From Lineus longissimus (lineage: Eukaryota > Nemertea > Pilidiophora > Heteronemertea > Lineidae), in NCBI RefSeq assembly GCF_910592395.1, contig NC_088321.1, forward strand, positions 870,001 through 930,000: a DNA stretch of 60,000 nucleotides, in the 5' to 3' direction. The position numbers were made by a program, and so were the translations under genes. The notes beneath the pieces are model-generated. The model saw only the letters and a list, made by a program, of their open reading frames with translations, was not told where the DNA came from and made no database searches. Positions 40,001-54,807 of this stretch are shown here, piece by piece; the first letter of the stretch is position 1, and each line of letters starts with the position of its first letter.

Positions 40001-43000
40001 GTACAGCAGTAGCTTTAGGAAGAAAGATAGGTTTTGGGCGGTGTTATTTGGAAAGGAAAGATATCACGGCCATTTTGAATAACCACCAAATAGGTATTGT
40101 CAAAGGGTGGGTTAGAGCAAGGTATTCTATAGAACAGAATTTGGCAGAAAAAATGGAAATGTGACAGAAAATTTCAAAATGCTGAAAAAAAAATAATTTG
40201 AAAGAAAAAACCGAAAACCAAATAAGCACTCTACGCAATAAGATGCTACATACTGCTGTTTTGAGTTCCTCGATTTGTAACTCTTGCTCCACCTGTCAAT
40301 CAAAATGATTAGTGAGCTGTCAATCAAGCCAATTAGATTATCAATTAAGCCATATAAAATGTTATTGGGGCATATGCAGGGCATTGTTGTAGAACTGAAT
40401 GGATCACTGGGAAGGGCATGCAATTATATTTGTAAGTCAGTACTTCCGTCAAACCTTAATGAGGTAAAAAGAATCTTCAAAAATAGATTTCTAGGCAATT
40501 TGGTGGCCATATTGTATTTTGGTGGCCATCTTGGATTTGGAGGCCAATTCAAGTTGGTCCCAAAGCTTTGATATTTTATTGAACAAGGGTTGATGCGAAA
40601 AGAATACAAGATGAACTCAGTCGTCATTTTCCACAACACCTCCCCTGAGGCCAACAGTGTTAATTTTTTGCTTCATAAATATGTTGCTCTCTTAGCCCAA
40701 CAATTTAGTAACTACATGTAAATCAAAATGTAAATCAGTCCTGGTTGTTCAAAACTAGCTTTGCACTAACGCTGGCCTTATACTAACTCAGCATCATCTT
40801 CTTTAGTTATGCCCTCAGACTTAACGTCAAGTTAAAGGGAACTGAAACCGCCAAGCCTTCGTATGACCTCGTTTTCATTTCCCGCGTATCGGGTGATCAG
40901 AACGAGGCATGAATGAAACATGGCGCCTAGCTGTCAATCATTGAGTGACGTCACCTACTATGGAATTTACTACGAAAACTCATGAATGAAAGATCGCATG
41001 ACTCACGTGATTCTCACATGATTCTCAATAATAACAAATTGAACTGCGCATGCTCGGGCACTGGGGGCGGAGCTACAAATCTGAACTCGAACAGGAAATT
41101 GGAAGTTTGACTTTCTCGGGCGGTGAAAGTCGAAAAGTTGAATAAATCGCCCGGCGGTTCCAGTTCCCTTTAACGTCAGGTTAAGTTAAGGCCAACACTA
41201 GCGAAAGTTAGAGACACAACTTGTTTCGAAAAACTGGGCTCTGATTGATATCTGACTACAAGGGTTAACATTGATTTGTTGTAAATAACTGTCAATATAC
41301 ATTACACCTTGAACAATAAAACAAACATTCACTCAGCAAATGGCCTTCAAGAGGTGTGAAAGTCAACAATGGCCGCTTAATGGATTAAAAACAATTCAAT
41401 AACCCAAACAAAGGTTTATTTGCCTTCAATGAGTGATTGCACACAAAATGCATCAACATAGATTTGTTGACCTACAGCACCAGAAGTGCAATATATTAGT
41501 CTTAACGTGTCACTCTGGTACATGTCACCATTGAGTCATTTACCAAACCAGAAGTAGGGTTTTTTGCCAAACAATTTCACCCGAAAGATTCAGACAACTT
41601 TTTTTGTGGCCCGTAACATGTATATTCATACGAATCACCACATTGGAACAGTACGGAGCCATGCTGAATCGCTGAATATACATAGCGCATTTCAATTTTA
41701 GTTTACTTACATTTTTTCTCTTTTCATCTTCGAGCTGTTCAGTAAGATCTTTCACTTTGTCCTGAAAAATACAACAAAGAAATTCATGGAGGCAGCAGTT
41801 CATCAGAGGAAGTATTCCAGTCCCTATATCTGCAGATCTGCTTCTAGCAGCATTGATCAATAAACCCCACTGAGCTGCTCACAGGGCGTTAATATCAAGT
41901 GTCTATTTTTATAGATACAGTAGAACCTCTCTATTACGGACACCCTCAGGACTGATATGTACTGTCCGTATAGAGAGGTGTCCTGATTAGAGAGGTCAAC
42001 TTGAATGGGAACAACGAATTTGGAACCAAAACTAGTGTCCTTGACAGAGCGATGTCCTTTATAGGGAGGTTTTTGCTATAGAGAGGTGTCCTTTATAGAG
42101 AGGTTTCCGCTATAGGGAGGTGTCCTTTATAGAGAGGTTTCTGCTATAGTGAGGTGTCCTTTAAAGAGAGGTTTCCGCAATAGAGAGGTTACTCACAACA
42201 CACACATTTTCCATGTACTCGGGAACCCTCATTCCCACAGCGAACCTGAGATCAGCATAATGGGCGACATCTAGTGCCATGCTGCCTAACTACCGTCCGT
42301 TACAAACGATCGAAGTCAATATCCCAGGGAATTTTAAGTTTCTATTCGTCAATTTTAGAATTCGAATATATCCGATTTGAAGAATCTCGTGAGATCGGCA
42401 CTACGTCAATATTTGCTGTATTTGAAATAAGATAATTCAAATCATCGTGTTTGCGTTTGCATAGCAACCGTGTGACGTTTCCATGACAACCACGTCACCT
42501 TAGCAACTAGAGTGGAATCACCATGACAACCGAATGAAAAAAAAAGAAGCAACTTGAAAGGAAATACCATGACACCCAAATATCTGTGACAGCTACAGGG
42601 TGTCCCATAAAGTTTTTCCCTCACACAGTGGATACACAAGTATTGTGCAAGGGAAAAGCTTTCTGGACCACCCTGTAGAGAGGAATTGCAATAACCTTAA
42701 AAAACAATTTGCAAGCTAATTGAAGAGAATCGAAATGCCATTTGCAATCTAATGGTAGAGAATGGAACCGGCCCGAATTTTTAGCTCACCATTTTTAACA
42801 CTGATGTTAGTAACGTCAACTGAACAACCGGCCCAGATTTTTACCGCACAATTCGCTGAACCACTGAGACAGGTCACACCAGCCGAGCCACACATTATTG
42901 ATATCAGCGACTGTCAGAATTTTCAGACACCAATTGAACACATCAGAACACAATACCAGTCCAACAATGTCGCTTTCATGACCCTGACAATCTTTCGCCA

Positions 43001-46000
43001 AATAACATCGTATCATAAAAACCGATCAAACCCGACAAGAAATTGACATGGGTTACGACTCTGGTAACCATGGCAACGACACAACAAACTGGCAGGTATA
43101 CTGTAGCAGTTTATTGAGAAGTTATTACGTAGCAGATGAAAATACTAATCATGGGAAAATTGACTAGTATTAAAGGCCAATGCCATTCGTTGAAACTTTA
43201 GTATTTGTAAATGAATTTGAAAATTTCCAATTGCGCAAATATGCGCTGTACATAAACATCAACATTGCTGTTGTTTAGACAGGCACTAGAGTACTGAGTA
43301 CTAGAGCACTAGAGTACTGAGTACTAGAGTACTAGAGTACTGAGTACTAGAGCACTAGAGTACTGTATATAGCAACTCACAGCAAGTCTGTCCCCGATGA
43401 CTGAAAAATTCATTCTGCAAGTAAAGCCGCAGTGTGCCGCAGCAGCACTCTGGAATGACCTCCCTAGTAATATTCGAAATGCGGACTCCATCACAACTTT
43501 TAAGACACTCCTTAAGACCCACCTTTTTCAACAACATTACGAACATTAGAATTGTTTATTGTTGTCAAAGACTATACTTCTTATAGAGACTCTGTTTTTG
43601 TTAAGCGCCTTTGAACGGCCCAATATAGGACTGATAAGGGCGCTATATAAATGTGATACATAGCTAGATAGATAGATAGAAAGCCAGATAAAATTTTGGA
43701 AATTCTGTACGGAAAGGGTTAAGTTCAAACAAATTCGCCGCAGACCTCACTTTTTCATCAGACCTGCTCTAAATCCTATAAAAACACCTATTCCCTTTGT
43801 TTGTTTACAATTGGTATTAAAGTGAAAATAAAAACAAGTCTAGCGCTCGCAGAGTAGCGGGCTGGTACAAAGAAAAGTGGAATAAATATGCAAGTTCCGA
43901 ACTATTTTATGTGTGTTTTGTTAAGCCAAATGCTACTCGTGTTTACTTTCGTGAAATTTATATGTTAACCCTTTGTAACATTTCAAAACGAGATAAATCA
44001 TGTACCAACTCCTTACGAAGATATAGAAATGCACTTATACACAATGCCATTGCGAAGTTATTGTGCATGCAAATTTGCTGAAACTTGGTATGTATAGTGT
44101 TTGTATATCTCTATAACCAGAACGTATTTACAAAATTGGTAATTTTCAAATTATTTTACTACAGTAGAACCTCTCTATTAAGGACACCCTCGAGAGTGAC
44201 AAGTGCTGTCCTTAACAGAGAGGTGTCCTGACTAGAGAGGTCAAATTGCATAGAAACAACCAACTTGGGACCAAAACTAGTGTCCTTAATGGAGAGGTTG
44301 TCCTCAATAGAGAGGTGTCCACTAAGAGAGGTCCGATCGATTACTATTTCCAAAGATAATGAAGAGTTTTTAACACAGCACCCACAACTGATCAACAGAG
44401 AAAGGATGAGTAGGCCTATTCCAAACTATCATAGGAATTCTAATCTACACATCAATATCTTCATTTCCTAAAGGAGAAATTCCTCTGATTTGATAATGCG
44501 CCAATAAATCTTGAAATATAATCCGTAAATTATTAATTAATCCAATCCTAATTGAAACGGAATAGTGATTTAATCCGATGATTAGAACCAAGGGCCGGGT
44601 GACTTGAACCTCGCATGTTCCCTGTTACTGTGATCCGATTTGATCCGGTAAACATTAGCAAGACAGTTATGAGTTGTTCAGAGTAATGGTGGGACTTCAC
44701 GTACACAAACACACAATGTGTGTGCACTTTTACAGACTGTTTCAACATAGTAGAAATTGTTGGACGACTTAGTGTTGAATTTTAAAGCGACTTTTAATTC
44801 ATAGAAGCCATACAATGTCCTTTCCGAGCCTCATTTGGTATGAAAGCAATTCATCCATCGTAGTCAAGTCTTACACGAGTTTCTGAATGGAATCCTATTG
44901 TCCACGTGTTCATCAGGCCGAGTCTAGCTAACTGATTTGTGCCAGACTTATCAATAGGGAATGAGAAGGTTCATCTTCACCGTCCGAGAAACTGTAAAAA
45001 GTTGACCGAAACGTTTGTCGTGTGAAATCCGCTTTAAAAGGGTCGTGTAGCAACATGGGCTGGGTTAGCCCATATGATAGTTAGTCAGTTCCCCTGTAGG
45101 TGGCACTGCAGACATGTTTATGATAATGCCAATAAGTAGGTCATGGTACAATCGCACATATGTTCTAAAAAAGTTACGAACCTCCTATCAAATCGCAACC
45201 TAGGGATTGACAAATATGTCCTCAATGGAGATGTCGACCTGATTACCTCAACATCACACCATCTTTTTGGAGCCAAATCGAGGTCAAGTTCCTGGTCGTG
45301 TATCAACATGGGCTGGGTTAGCCCATATGATAGTTAGTGAGTTCCCCTGTAGGTGGCACTGCAGACATGTTTATGATAATGCCAATAAGTAGGTCATGGT
45401 ACAATCGCACACACTTTCTAAAAAAGTTACGAACCTCCTCAAGTGCAACCTTAGGAGTGACAAATATGTCCTCAATAGAGATGTCGGCCTGATTAACTCA
45501 ATATCACACCATCTTTTTGGCCAAATCGAGGTCAAGTTCCCGTAGTTGATCTGAATAAACAAGTCTTTATCACTGTTGAGTACACATTCAGCGAATCTCA
45601 ATTCTGCCATTAGTGTATTGAGCCTTGGGAGAGACCAGTAGTGTCTGTACAACGAACAGGAAGTTGAATAGACGAGTCTGCAGTACATGGTTAGGTAAGT
45701 GAAACTAGAATTACACCATGTCTATTTCAAAAAGAAGATGTATATAGGGTTGTATTCCCCTGCGAAATGAATTTTACCTTAGGTGGATTTTGTTGGAAAT
45801 AGCTGGAATTTCCAGCTCTTGGCTGGAATAAGCTGACACTTTGAATTTAGAGAGTTTCATCGAAAAGTTATAGCTGGCAAAAGCTGACAAAAACTGGAAC
45901 TTTTTCCATGGGGTGGAAATTCTTGGCATTTTCTGGAACTTTACTTTTCGTAAAAGTTCCAGCGCTGGAAATCTCTGTCACTTTACTATGAGATTGTCAG

Positions 46001-49000
46001 AGCTGGAATTAGCTGGAAATTTCAAAATCGATGTTTCTGACAATTGTTGGAAAAAGCTGGCATTATGCAAATTGCTATTATGTTATGCAATTCTATCATG
46101 TGGTCTTATCACCTGACCTATCCCATGATGCATTACACCTCAGACAGGAACTTGTAGGTTTGAATTTTCAAGTCAAACAAAGAAATCATGCGGGAGCTCT
46201 TCTTATTTCTTGATTTTTACCCCGAATTCGATATCAAGATATCCAAAGTTTACACAAATTGAATTGGAACACATAAGGATTCAAATGAATGCCAAAAGGG
46301 TAATCTGGACAGGCCTTGAGGTTGTTTTTTTAGCATAAGAAGCCTGAATCAGTGCATGTGCTGTAAGCCTGTATTATTGTATGCATGATCATGGACCCGG
46401 ACGGTATCATAACTGTAAGATTTTCCATGGAAGATGTCCACAGCTCATGACTCATGTAAGTGATGGAGTCAATCAACAGTCGGCTTGCTCCATCGTTCTT
46501 TTCAAGGCCGTGCAGTGATGTTATTTGGACATCCATTTTGGACGTCAGTCCCTGTCTTTAACCCTGCCCTCCAGACATCAAAGTGACAGAGTGTGCTATG
46601 TGTGGTTAACATCATGTTGATGTCACGGTATCCAGTTAAAACGGCACCTCTTTTTTTTTGGCTCGCCTTGTGAGCCTATGCGATGATGTGGCGTCCATCG
46701 TCGGTGGCGGCCGTATTGTTAGCGCGGCACGTTTCGTAAAGTCTGGACTTAAAATTGGTACACATATGTTCCATCGTCGGTGGCGGCCGTATTGTTAGCG
46801 CGGCACGTTTCGTAAAGTCTGGACTTAAAATTGGTACACATATGTTCCATTGGGCCCTGGGGCAATTCACACCAATCTGGTCAATCCATGATCCTCAAAC
46901 TTACGAGCCTAATATTACAATGTGAATACTTTGCACTATCTATATTATTAAACGAGAGGCAAAATTTTCCTGTCAGTGATTGTCAATGACGTCATCGTAT
47001 CAACTGATCACAATTAGCTAAGATGTAAATGACGTGCTGCCTCCAGGACGGGAATTGAGCCCTGACGACGCCAGTCGGCATTGACGAGCACTCCAACCCA
47101 GGTCATGTGGCAACTTAAACCATCTGCAATGGGGAAGTGTCCGCCTGGCAGAGGTGTCTGCAAGGAGCCTCTGAGTGAAGCAATAATCTTACATTTTATA
47201 TGATGGGCCTCTTATGCTCGTGTAAGTCCATTCAACACACACCAAGAATGATATTTACATTATAACAGTGTGACAAGATTGTGTCAGAAAACTAAGGGAT
47301 TAGGTCAGTGGCATATGCTCAAAACTTGATAATGCCACAGCAATCATGTTTGCAAGTGACATAAATCACTTGTTTGCATAGATAATTTCAGGTGCCCGCA
47401 ACAAGAACTGGTCATCCCAGCAACCTCTGTTGGAAGCAAAATCAACCTGTAACCTTTAATCATATTTCTGTGTGACAGAAATTGCTTGTTTGCAGTTATA
47501 ATTGCAGATGCCATCAAAATTGAATTAGAATTGGAAATCGCACGGCCTGGGATCAAGCAAAATCAACATGCAATCATGTTTGCATGTGAAAAATTGCCTG
47601 TCTGTGGTGATAATCGCAGGTGCGTGTGACAAGATTGCAATCAGCAAAGTCAAAACTAAGCGATTATTGGTTTTACTCCACGACAAGAGATCTTCTTGTT
47701 GCACATCACAACGATTCTAATCATAGTCACTGTTGAGTGACAAAAAACGCCTGTTTATTAGTGTGCAGCGCTCTGATCGATTCAAACGTAGAGCAGGTCA
47801 CATACTCAATATCAAATTTCCAGCTAATGTCAACAAATGCCAGGTATTTCCAATATATGACAACCCTGACATTGGTAAATGAGCTCGAAGGTTTGGGTCC
47901 AGCCCGGTCGCATACTGAATTCTTAATTTCCAGCTAACATTCCTCGTTGCATGCTGAATTTGTAATTTCCAGCTAATGTCAACTAATGCCAGCTATTTCC
48001 AATAAATGACAGCCCTGACATTCCTCGTTGCATGCTGAATTTGTAATTTCCAGCTAATGTCAACTAATGCCAGCTATTTCCAATAAATGACAGCCCTGAC
48101 ATTGGTAATCAGCTGGAAGGCCTGGGTCAAGATTTTTCCACCTAATTCCAGCTCTGGAAATTAGGTTCCAGCTAATGCCAGGTTATGCCAGCTTTTTCCA
48201 GAGCTGGCATTTTCTGGCACTGCCATTTACCAAAATACCGCCAAACTCCAGCCCTGACATTTTCTGGAATTTCCAGCTAATTCCAGCCTCCTGGCAAGGA
48301 AAAATAGTTTGGAATTAGGTGGAAATTGCCGGCTTTTGCCGACAATTTCCAGTCGAATTTCGCAGGGGTTCTAAAACACCTAGGTTTGTAATGCACCACA
48401 CTTTACAGTGGTAATGCACTATGCGTCAGTGAAGCCTCATTTTGAATTCAGTGGTTATGATCAGGCAACCATAACCGCTCGGGTTGATGAAAATGTCGAA
48501 ACAGTCAAACATTTTTAAAACCGTATTATTTGTTTTTTCATTTGAGATGTTTTACAATAGAAATTGATACCTCACCGTCGGTATTGATTGTCTCAGTGAA
48601 GCTGAACTGTTGGCCAAAACCCCTGCACCTCGCTGGGCATTCACTTTATGGAAGAGTTCTTAGCGCAGAAGGACTTCAAGTTCTAGCGGGAATGGTGTTA
48701 CCTATCGTCAACCCTCAATCTGTAATGGTTCATTTCATATGCGTGTCAAATGTCATCCCATTTACCCCTAATTCATCCAATTCTCTTGTTTCTATTTCAG
48801 AGATCACCAAGCTCTGAAGTATGGCCTCCCCAGAGATGAAGCCAAAGGTTTGCTTGATGTGCCTGGTTGCCCCAGCCGTCGGGAAGGTACGGTGGTTTGA
48901 AACATGTGACCCGTCATTCTGTTATAGATGTGGTGTAGGGCTCTCCGACTTCTCTGCTCAGCAGGTCATCACTGATGGTCTCTGATGATGAGATTATGCC

Positions 49001-52000
49001 GTGAAAAATGTGTGACTTCCCCGAACTCACTTCTTTGGAATGATTATGTGCAGTATTTTGCCGTAATAAGGAAGAATTTGAGGATGAAATAGACTTGTTT
49101 ATTTTGATTTTCTATGTGTTTGTCAGTTAAGGCTGCTGGCCGCCCTTGGGTCACCTGGTGGATTTCTGGTGCTCCCTGGTTAAGCCTGGTGCCCCAACGA
49201 CCTGCCTTTAGAAGTTGGAAAGCCCTACGTCACAGCAAAATCAAGCTCACATTGCACAGAAGTTGAGCCTGTAAGGACACAGGAGATAATGGAAGAAATT
49301 GATTTACTCAGATCTCATATCATGTGACTGAGGCTGTGAAATGAAAAACCAGTCCGTCTCAACCTGCCAAGCACAGAGCAACATGCGCCTGGTTCTGCTG
49401 AGATGGGTCACAAATACACTAGATTCACCAATCAGAACCGAATCCGAATATTACAGAAACAGGATGTTATGATGCACATAGTCATACGATCCCGTTCAAC
49501 TTGTCACTTTCGTTATGGGTCGGCCACACCATGTTAACCGAAAGTCACAGCATCCTCTTCTGGCTTGGCCTCAGTAAAGCGTTCTCAATAATTCCTAAAC
49601 TGGCCTATCATAAAATGTAGTTTCTCAAACCTTCTTTCTACTTCCAGCTTGGCACTTGTGAACACTCCTACTGTGAGAGCTGCCTACTGGACCACATCAA
49701 GGGTCAGATTACAAGTCAGCACCAAGTGATCTCCTGCCCCGCATGCCGAGGACAAACCCGACAGGATGACCCCACATTGGGAAAGAATGGGACCAATGTC
49801 GCTGGTGGTGGGGGAGAAGGTGGTGAACAGGATACGCTGCCACGTGGACTTGGACTCCAACAGACCACTGCAAGAGACACACCCAGACGTGCCAACTGTA
49901 AGCTGTGTCACTTCAAAGGTAAAACAGTGAAGGCTGTTAACATGTGTAAGGAGTGCAAATCGTTACCACTCTGTGGAGAGTGCTCCCAGGCTCATCCAAA
50001 GAATAAAGCAACACAGAACCACGTGGTGACTGTTTTTGTTGAACAGACAAGGGAAGAAGTTTTTTGCAAAGCCCATGATGAGGTTCTCAAGTTTTTCTGC
50101 TATGCATGCTCGATGAATGTTTGCCACGTCTGTATTTCACTGGACCATGTGGACCATGCCGTTGAGATATTTAACGATGTTGTCAACACTGAGGTTGTAA
50201 ATGTCCGAAGTGCAGTGGAGGAGGAAGAGACGTGGTTGGAGATGTTGAAATCCGATGACAAAGAACTGCAGGAATCGAAAGCAAATGCACAAGAAATGGA
50301 GGACGTGTTGATCAAGTCGATTGAAGACCACGCTGAGAAGTGTATTGAGGAGATCCTCAAGAATAAGGATGCTTTGAAGAAGCAAGTGAAGGCTGGTTTT
50401 GAGGGGATTCACGGCCTGCTGACCATGCGTTTGGAAGCAATGCCAGAGTTACAGAGGGCATCTGCTGATGTTCTCGCTGCAGCGCATCAGCTTCTGAACG
50501 AGCAGGCTGAGCTACATTCGACTTACGTAGAGAAGTTGATACGTCTGAAGACGCAGCTGGAAGAGCGGAAGGAAGGCCACCATGTTAATGACTATGAGAA
50601 GAACAAGAAAGAATATCGACGAGCCTACAAGGATGTTAATCAGAGAGAGATGACATTTTATCCTAGGATGCCAAATTGTAAGATTGGGGGCTTTAAGGAT
50701 CCAGGGCGGAGATGCAATACTGGTGGTCCATGTGTGTGTGAAACATGTGGACGGGCGGCTGATGCGGCCAGGGTAGCTGAATGTCGTCAGAAGGGGACGT
50801 GTACATGTGGGACATGTGGACAGGTATCAAAGTGGCCCAATGAATCCAGAGGTGCTGAATGTCGTCAGAAGGGGACGTGTACATGTGGGACATGTGGACA
50901 GGTGTCAAAGTGGCGCAATGAATCCAGAGATGCTGAATGTCGTCGGAAGGGGACGTGTACATGTAGGAGATGTGGACAGGTATTAAAGTGGCGCAATGAA
51001 TCCAGAGATGCTGAATGTCGTCGGAAGGGGACGTGTACATGTAGGAGATGTGGACAGGTATTAAAGTGGCCCAATGAACCCAGAGGTGCTAAATGTCGGA
51101 AGTGGAGGTGTGCATGTGGGACATGTGGACTGGAATTCTAAAATACCTTGGTACCGTAAAGTCAACTTTTAAATGGAAAATGCATAAGCCTCGTTCTGAG
51201 AGTGGAGTGTTTTGGACACGCAACCAAGATGCTCTACCAAAGTTCCCTCGGGTTGCACTAAAATGTGGAACCATGCACACAGCTCACTTCAGAAGTTTGA
51301 GGCTCTCAAAACACTGCTTCAAACACAAATCAGCCAAGGAAGCATCAACCACCCTAAGTTTTTTAATGAGCACTACACATATTTGCTGAGAAAAACGCTC
51401 CAAATAGCCCATTTGCGCGGATTTTAGCGTCACTTGAGCGAGCCGATCCGGACTTCCTATACGGGCTGCCGTAACATAATGTAAACAACGGCGCTACCGG
51501 CGCTCCGGGCAGGCGATGGATGGAATTTGCCAAATTCGCACATATTCAAGTTATTTCGTGGCCTATCTTTTTAAGTTTGAGGTATTTTAGAATAGAAATT
51601 GAACCCTCGGCTTCGGACTTTGGTTGAGTTACCAAGACACTCTCGGGTGGAGCTAAAATTTCGTCCAAACCCTCGCCTGTCGGCTCGGGTTTGGACTGTA
51701 TTTTAGCTCCACCCTCGAGTGTCTTGGTAACTCAACCAAGGTCCTCCGCCTCGGGTTCAATTCCTTAATCAAAGTTGCCCAATAGTTCCAGGGTTGCTGA
51801 ATGTCGTCAGAAGGGGACGTGTACATGTGGGACATGTGGACAGGTATCAAAGTGGCCCAATAAATCCAGGGTTGCTGAATGTCGTCAGAAGGGGACGTGT
51901 ACATGTGGGACATGTGGACAGGTATCAAAGTGGCCCAATGAATCCAGAGATGCTGAATGTCGTCAGAAGGGGACGTGTACATGTGGGACATGTGAATGTG

Positions 52001-54733
52001 TGTACAAGCGTAAAGCGCTTTGTGGCAAGGGACATTGTACAGCGTGTAGCAACAAGGGTTATATTTCTAAAATAACTTTCAGTAACCAACGATTCCCCTA
52101 ATTACCAGCAGATATTAGAGACATACGCTGCTACTTTTGAGGTCGTTTCCATGACAACGATGCCCGCCACGGCGGTAACAGCACCAGAAAATACTGGGAG
52201 AACTTTGCCGTTTTTTTAAAGAATGCGATGACAACTTACATTGAAATATGTTTGTGAATAAAAAATTGCAGCGAAAACCTTTGAAATGCTTGTGTTCGCA
52301 TGCTCTCAGTCATCCTGGTTTTTTACAATATAATTAACACTACATGCATGACGTTCAATCGATTACTGGATTCAAAATCACTGGAAAATGTCTACAGGAA
52401 GTTGCAAGATCGGAAGTGAACACGGGAAGTTGTGAGATCTGAGGTGAACACGGGAAGTTGCGAGATCGGAAGTGAACACGGGAAGTTGTGAGATCGGAGG
52501 TGAACACGGGAAGTTGCGAGATCGGAAGTGAACACGGGAAGTTGCGAGATCGGAAGTGAACACGGGAAGTTGCGAGATCGGAAGTGAACACGGGAAGTTG
52601 CGAGATCGGAAGTGAACATGGGAAGTTGTGAGATCGGAAGTGAACATGGGAAGTTGCGAGATCGGAGGTGAACATGGGAAGTTGCGAGATTGGATGTGAA
52701 CACTGAAGTGTGTATATTGAAACAGTTTTGCAAACTGCTTGAATAAGGCTTTGTGAAACAAAACAGTTTGAGTAATGTTGCCGGCCTCGTGGAAATGGTT
52801 TAGAAAAGTTTACATGTAACAACACTCGCGAAAGCAAAATATTGCCTTTTAATCATTTCAAAACAGACTATAAATCCAGAGACATTTTACAGCAGGTAAA
52901 TCTGTCCGCACATTAGCACAAACGGTCTTTGATTGTGATTCAATTCAGGACCGACAAAAGACTTGTTATTTAGATGATATTGTGACTATATATGTCTGAC
53001 CTGACTAACTTGTGTGAAGGCATGGAAACCATAAACAGTGTGTATTGATATGATATTTACAGTAGAACCTCTCTATTAAGGACACCCTCGGGACTGACAA
53101 GTGCTGTCCTTAACAGAGAGGTGTCCTGATTAGAGAGGTCAAATTGGAAACAACCACTTTGGGACCAAAACTAGTGTCTTTAATAGAGAGGTTGTCCTTA
53201 ATAGAGAGGTGTCCGCTAAGGGAGGTTCCACTATAGTTGAATTGAACATAGGCCAGGTTTGCAGGATTCTCCAGTGTGTTTATTAGCAGGGTGGGGGACA
53301 GATGTTGTTCTTCATGTCCGACCTGACCCTCAGATTTGGAAACCATCAATGATGATGCCATAGATTGTGACTAGCAAGGGGTTAATTGGTTCATTCACTA
53401 CTGCACCTGGTATATACCGGGTCCAACTCCTGGGTCAACAGGACCGCAGTTACTCTTTAACCCAGTGTTCCCTGAGTTCAATCGTTCAATCGTAGTCGCG
53501 TTTTTAAATGTCTTTGGTTTGGCTACACCTGAAATGAAACGGCCAGGGGCCATTGTGCTCACCGTATAGATATTTGGTGCTTTGGAATTCATCCTGGTTA
53601 AGAAACATTGTACATATATAGTATATAGGTCAAACCAAAATCGGTATGACGTGATGTATCGTTGCTTGGAGTAAGTGCTATAAGAATATTATAAATGAAA
53701 TGGCCAGGGCCATTGTGCTCACCTCATGTGGAGGAAAGATGGATAAAGAGCATGGTATTGTGTCATGTAGTGTTAGGTTTGATGTAGGTCCAAGCAATTA
53801 CAATTTCCCCAAAATGGCCAATTTACAGTACATTCGACCTCTGTGACCTTGAAAAGTAGGTCAAATCAAAGAAGACCCGGGTGACACATTGAATGGTTGT
53901 TAGAATTAGATGTACCTATGATATAAAATTGGTGCCAATCGGGCAAGTCATTACTAGGAATAATGGCATTTTGAAGAATTTAGGATTTGGCCCCCTCCCT
54001 GGAGGCCAAACGGCAAATCAGATCGCACCAAACTTCGGTACCTGAGATCACCTGACCAAGGGGTACATGTGTACTTAATTTGTGATCAATAGTCATTGCA
54101 GTTAAGAAACGTGCCATAGTTACGGCCTGACAGCGAATTTACGCCATTTGACCTCTGTGACCTCGACAAGAAGGTCAAATTAAAAACCTGTGTGACATAT
54201 ACTGTATGGTGGTTAGATGTACCCATGATATCAAATTGGTGGCAATCAGGCAAGAAGTTAAGGAATAATCACATTTTTAAGGTTTTTGGATTTTGCCCCC
54301 TGGTGGTCAAGTGGTGAATCATATTGGACCAAACTTCGGTCCCTGAGATCACCTGACTAAGGGGTAAATGTGTACCAAATTTGGTATCAATAGTCATTGC
54401 AGTTTAGAAACGTGCCATCGTTACATCCTAACGGCCAATTTACACCATTTGACCTCTGTGACCTTGAAAAGGAGGTCAAATCAAAAACCCGGAGGATATA
54501 TGATGCACCTTTGCTAGAAGTACCTACCATATTTTTTTCAAAATTTCCCGACTACTATTAAGGGAGATATTGCATATTTTCACTTTTAACGTTTGGCCCC
54601 CTGGTGGCCAAACCATGAAACGAATCGGACCGAAACTTGGTCTCCAAGGTGTCATTACATAAGGGTACATGTCTACTAAGTTTCAACTCAATAGCTCTAA
54701 CAGTTACGAAACGTGCCCTGCTAACGGACGACG

Positions 54734-54807
<74 letters not shown>

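Noticed and set aside
46330-46536. 68-codon minus ORF as a transposase fragment in the 2.6 kb element
   Set aside because: No catalytic or DNA-binding motif recognised; too short to assign.
50693-51040. Minus-strand frame with MYTSPSDDIQHLWIH repeats opposite the TRIM array
   Set aside because: Shadow of the plus-strand 78 bp repeat; the plus frame has the RING/B-box context.
52355-52837. Minus-strand frames with HVHFRSRNFPCSLPIS-like repeats
   Set aside because: 28 bp minisatellite artefact; no coding context.
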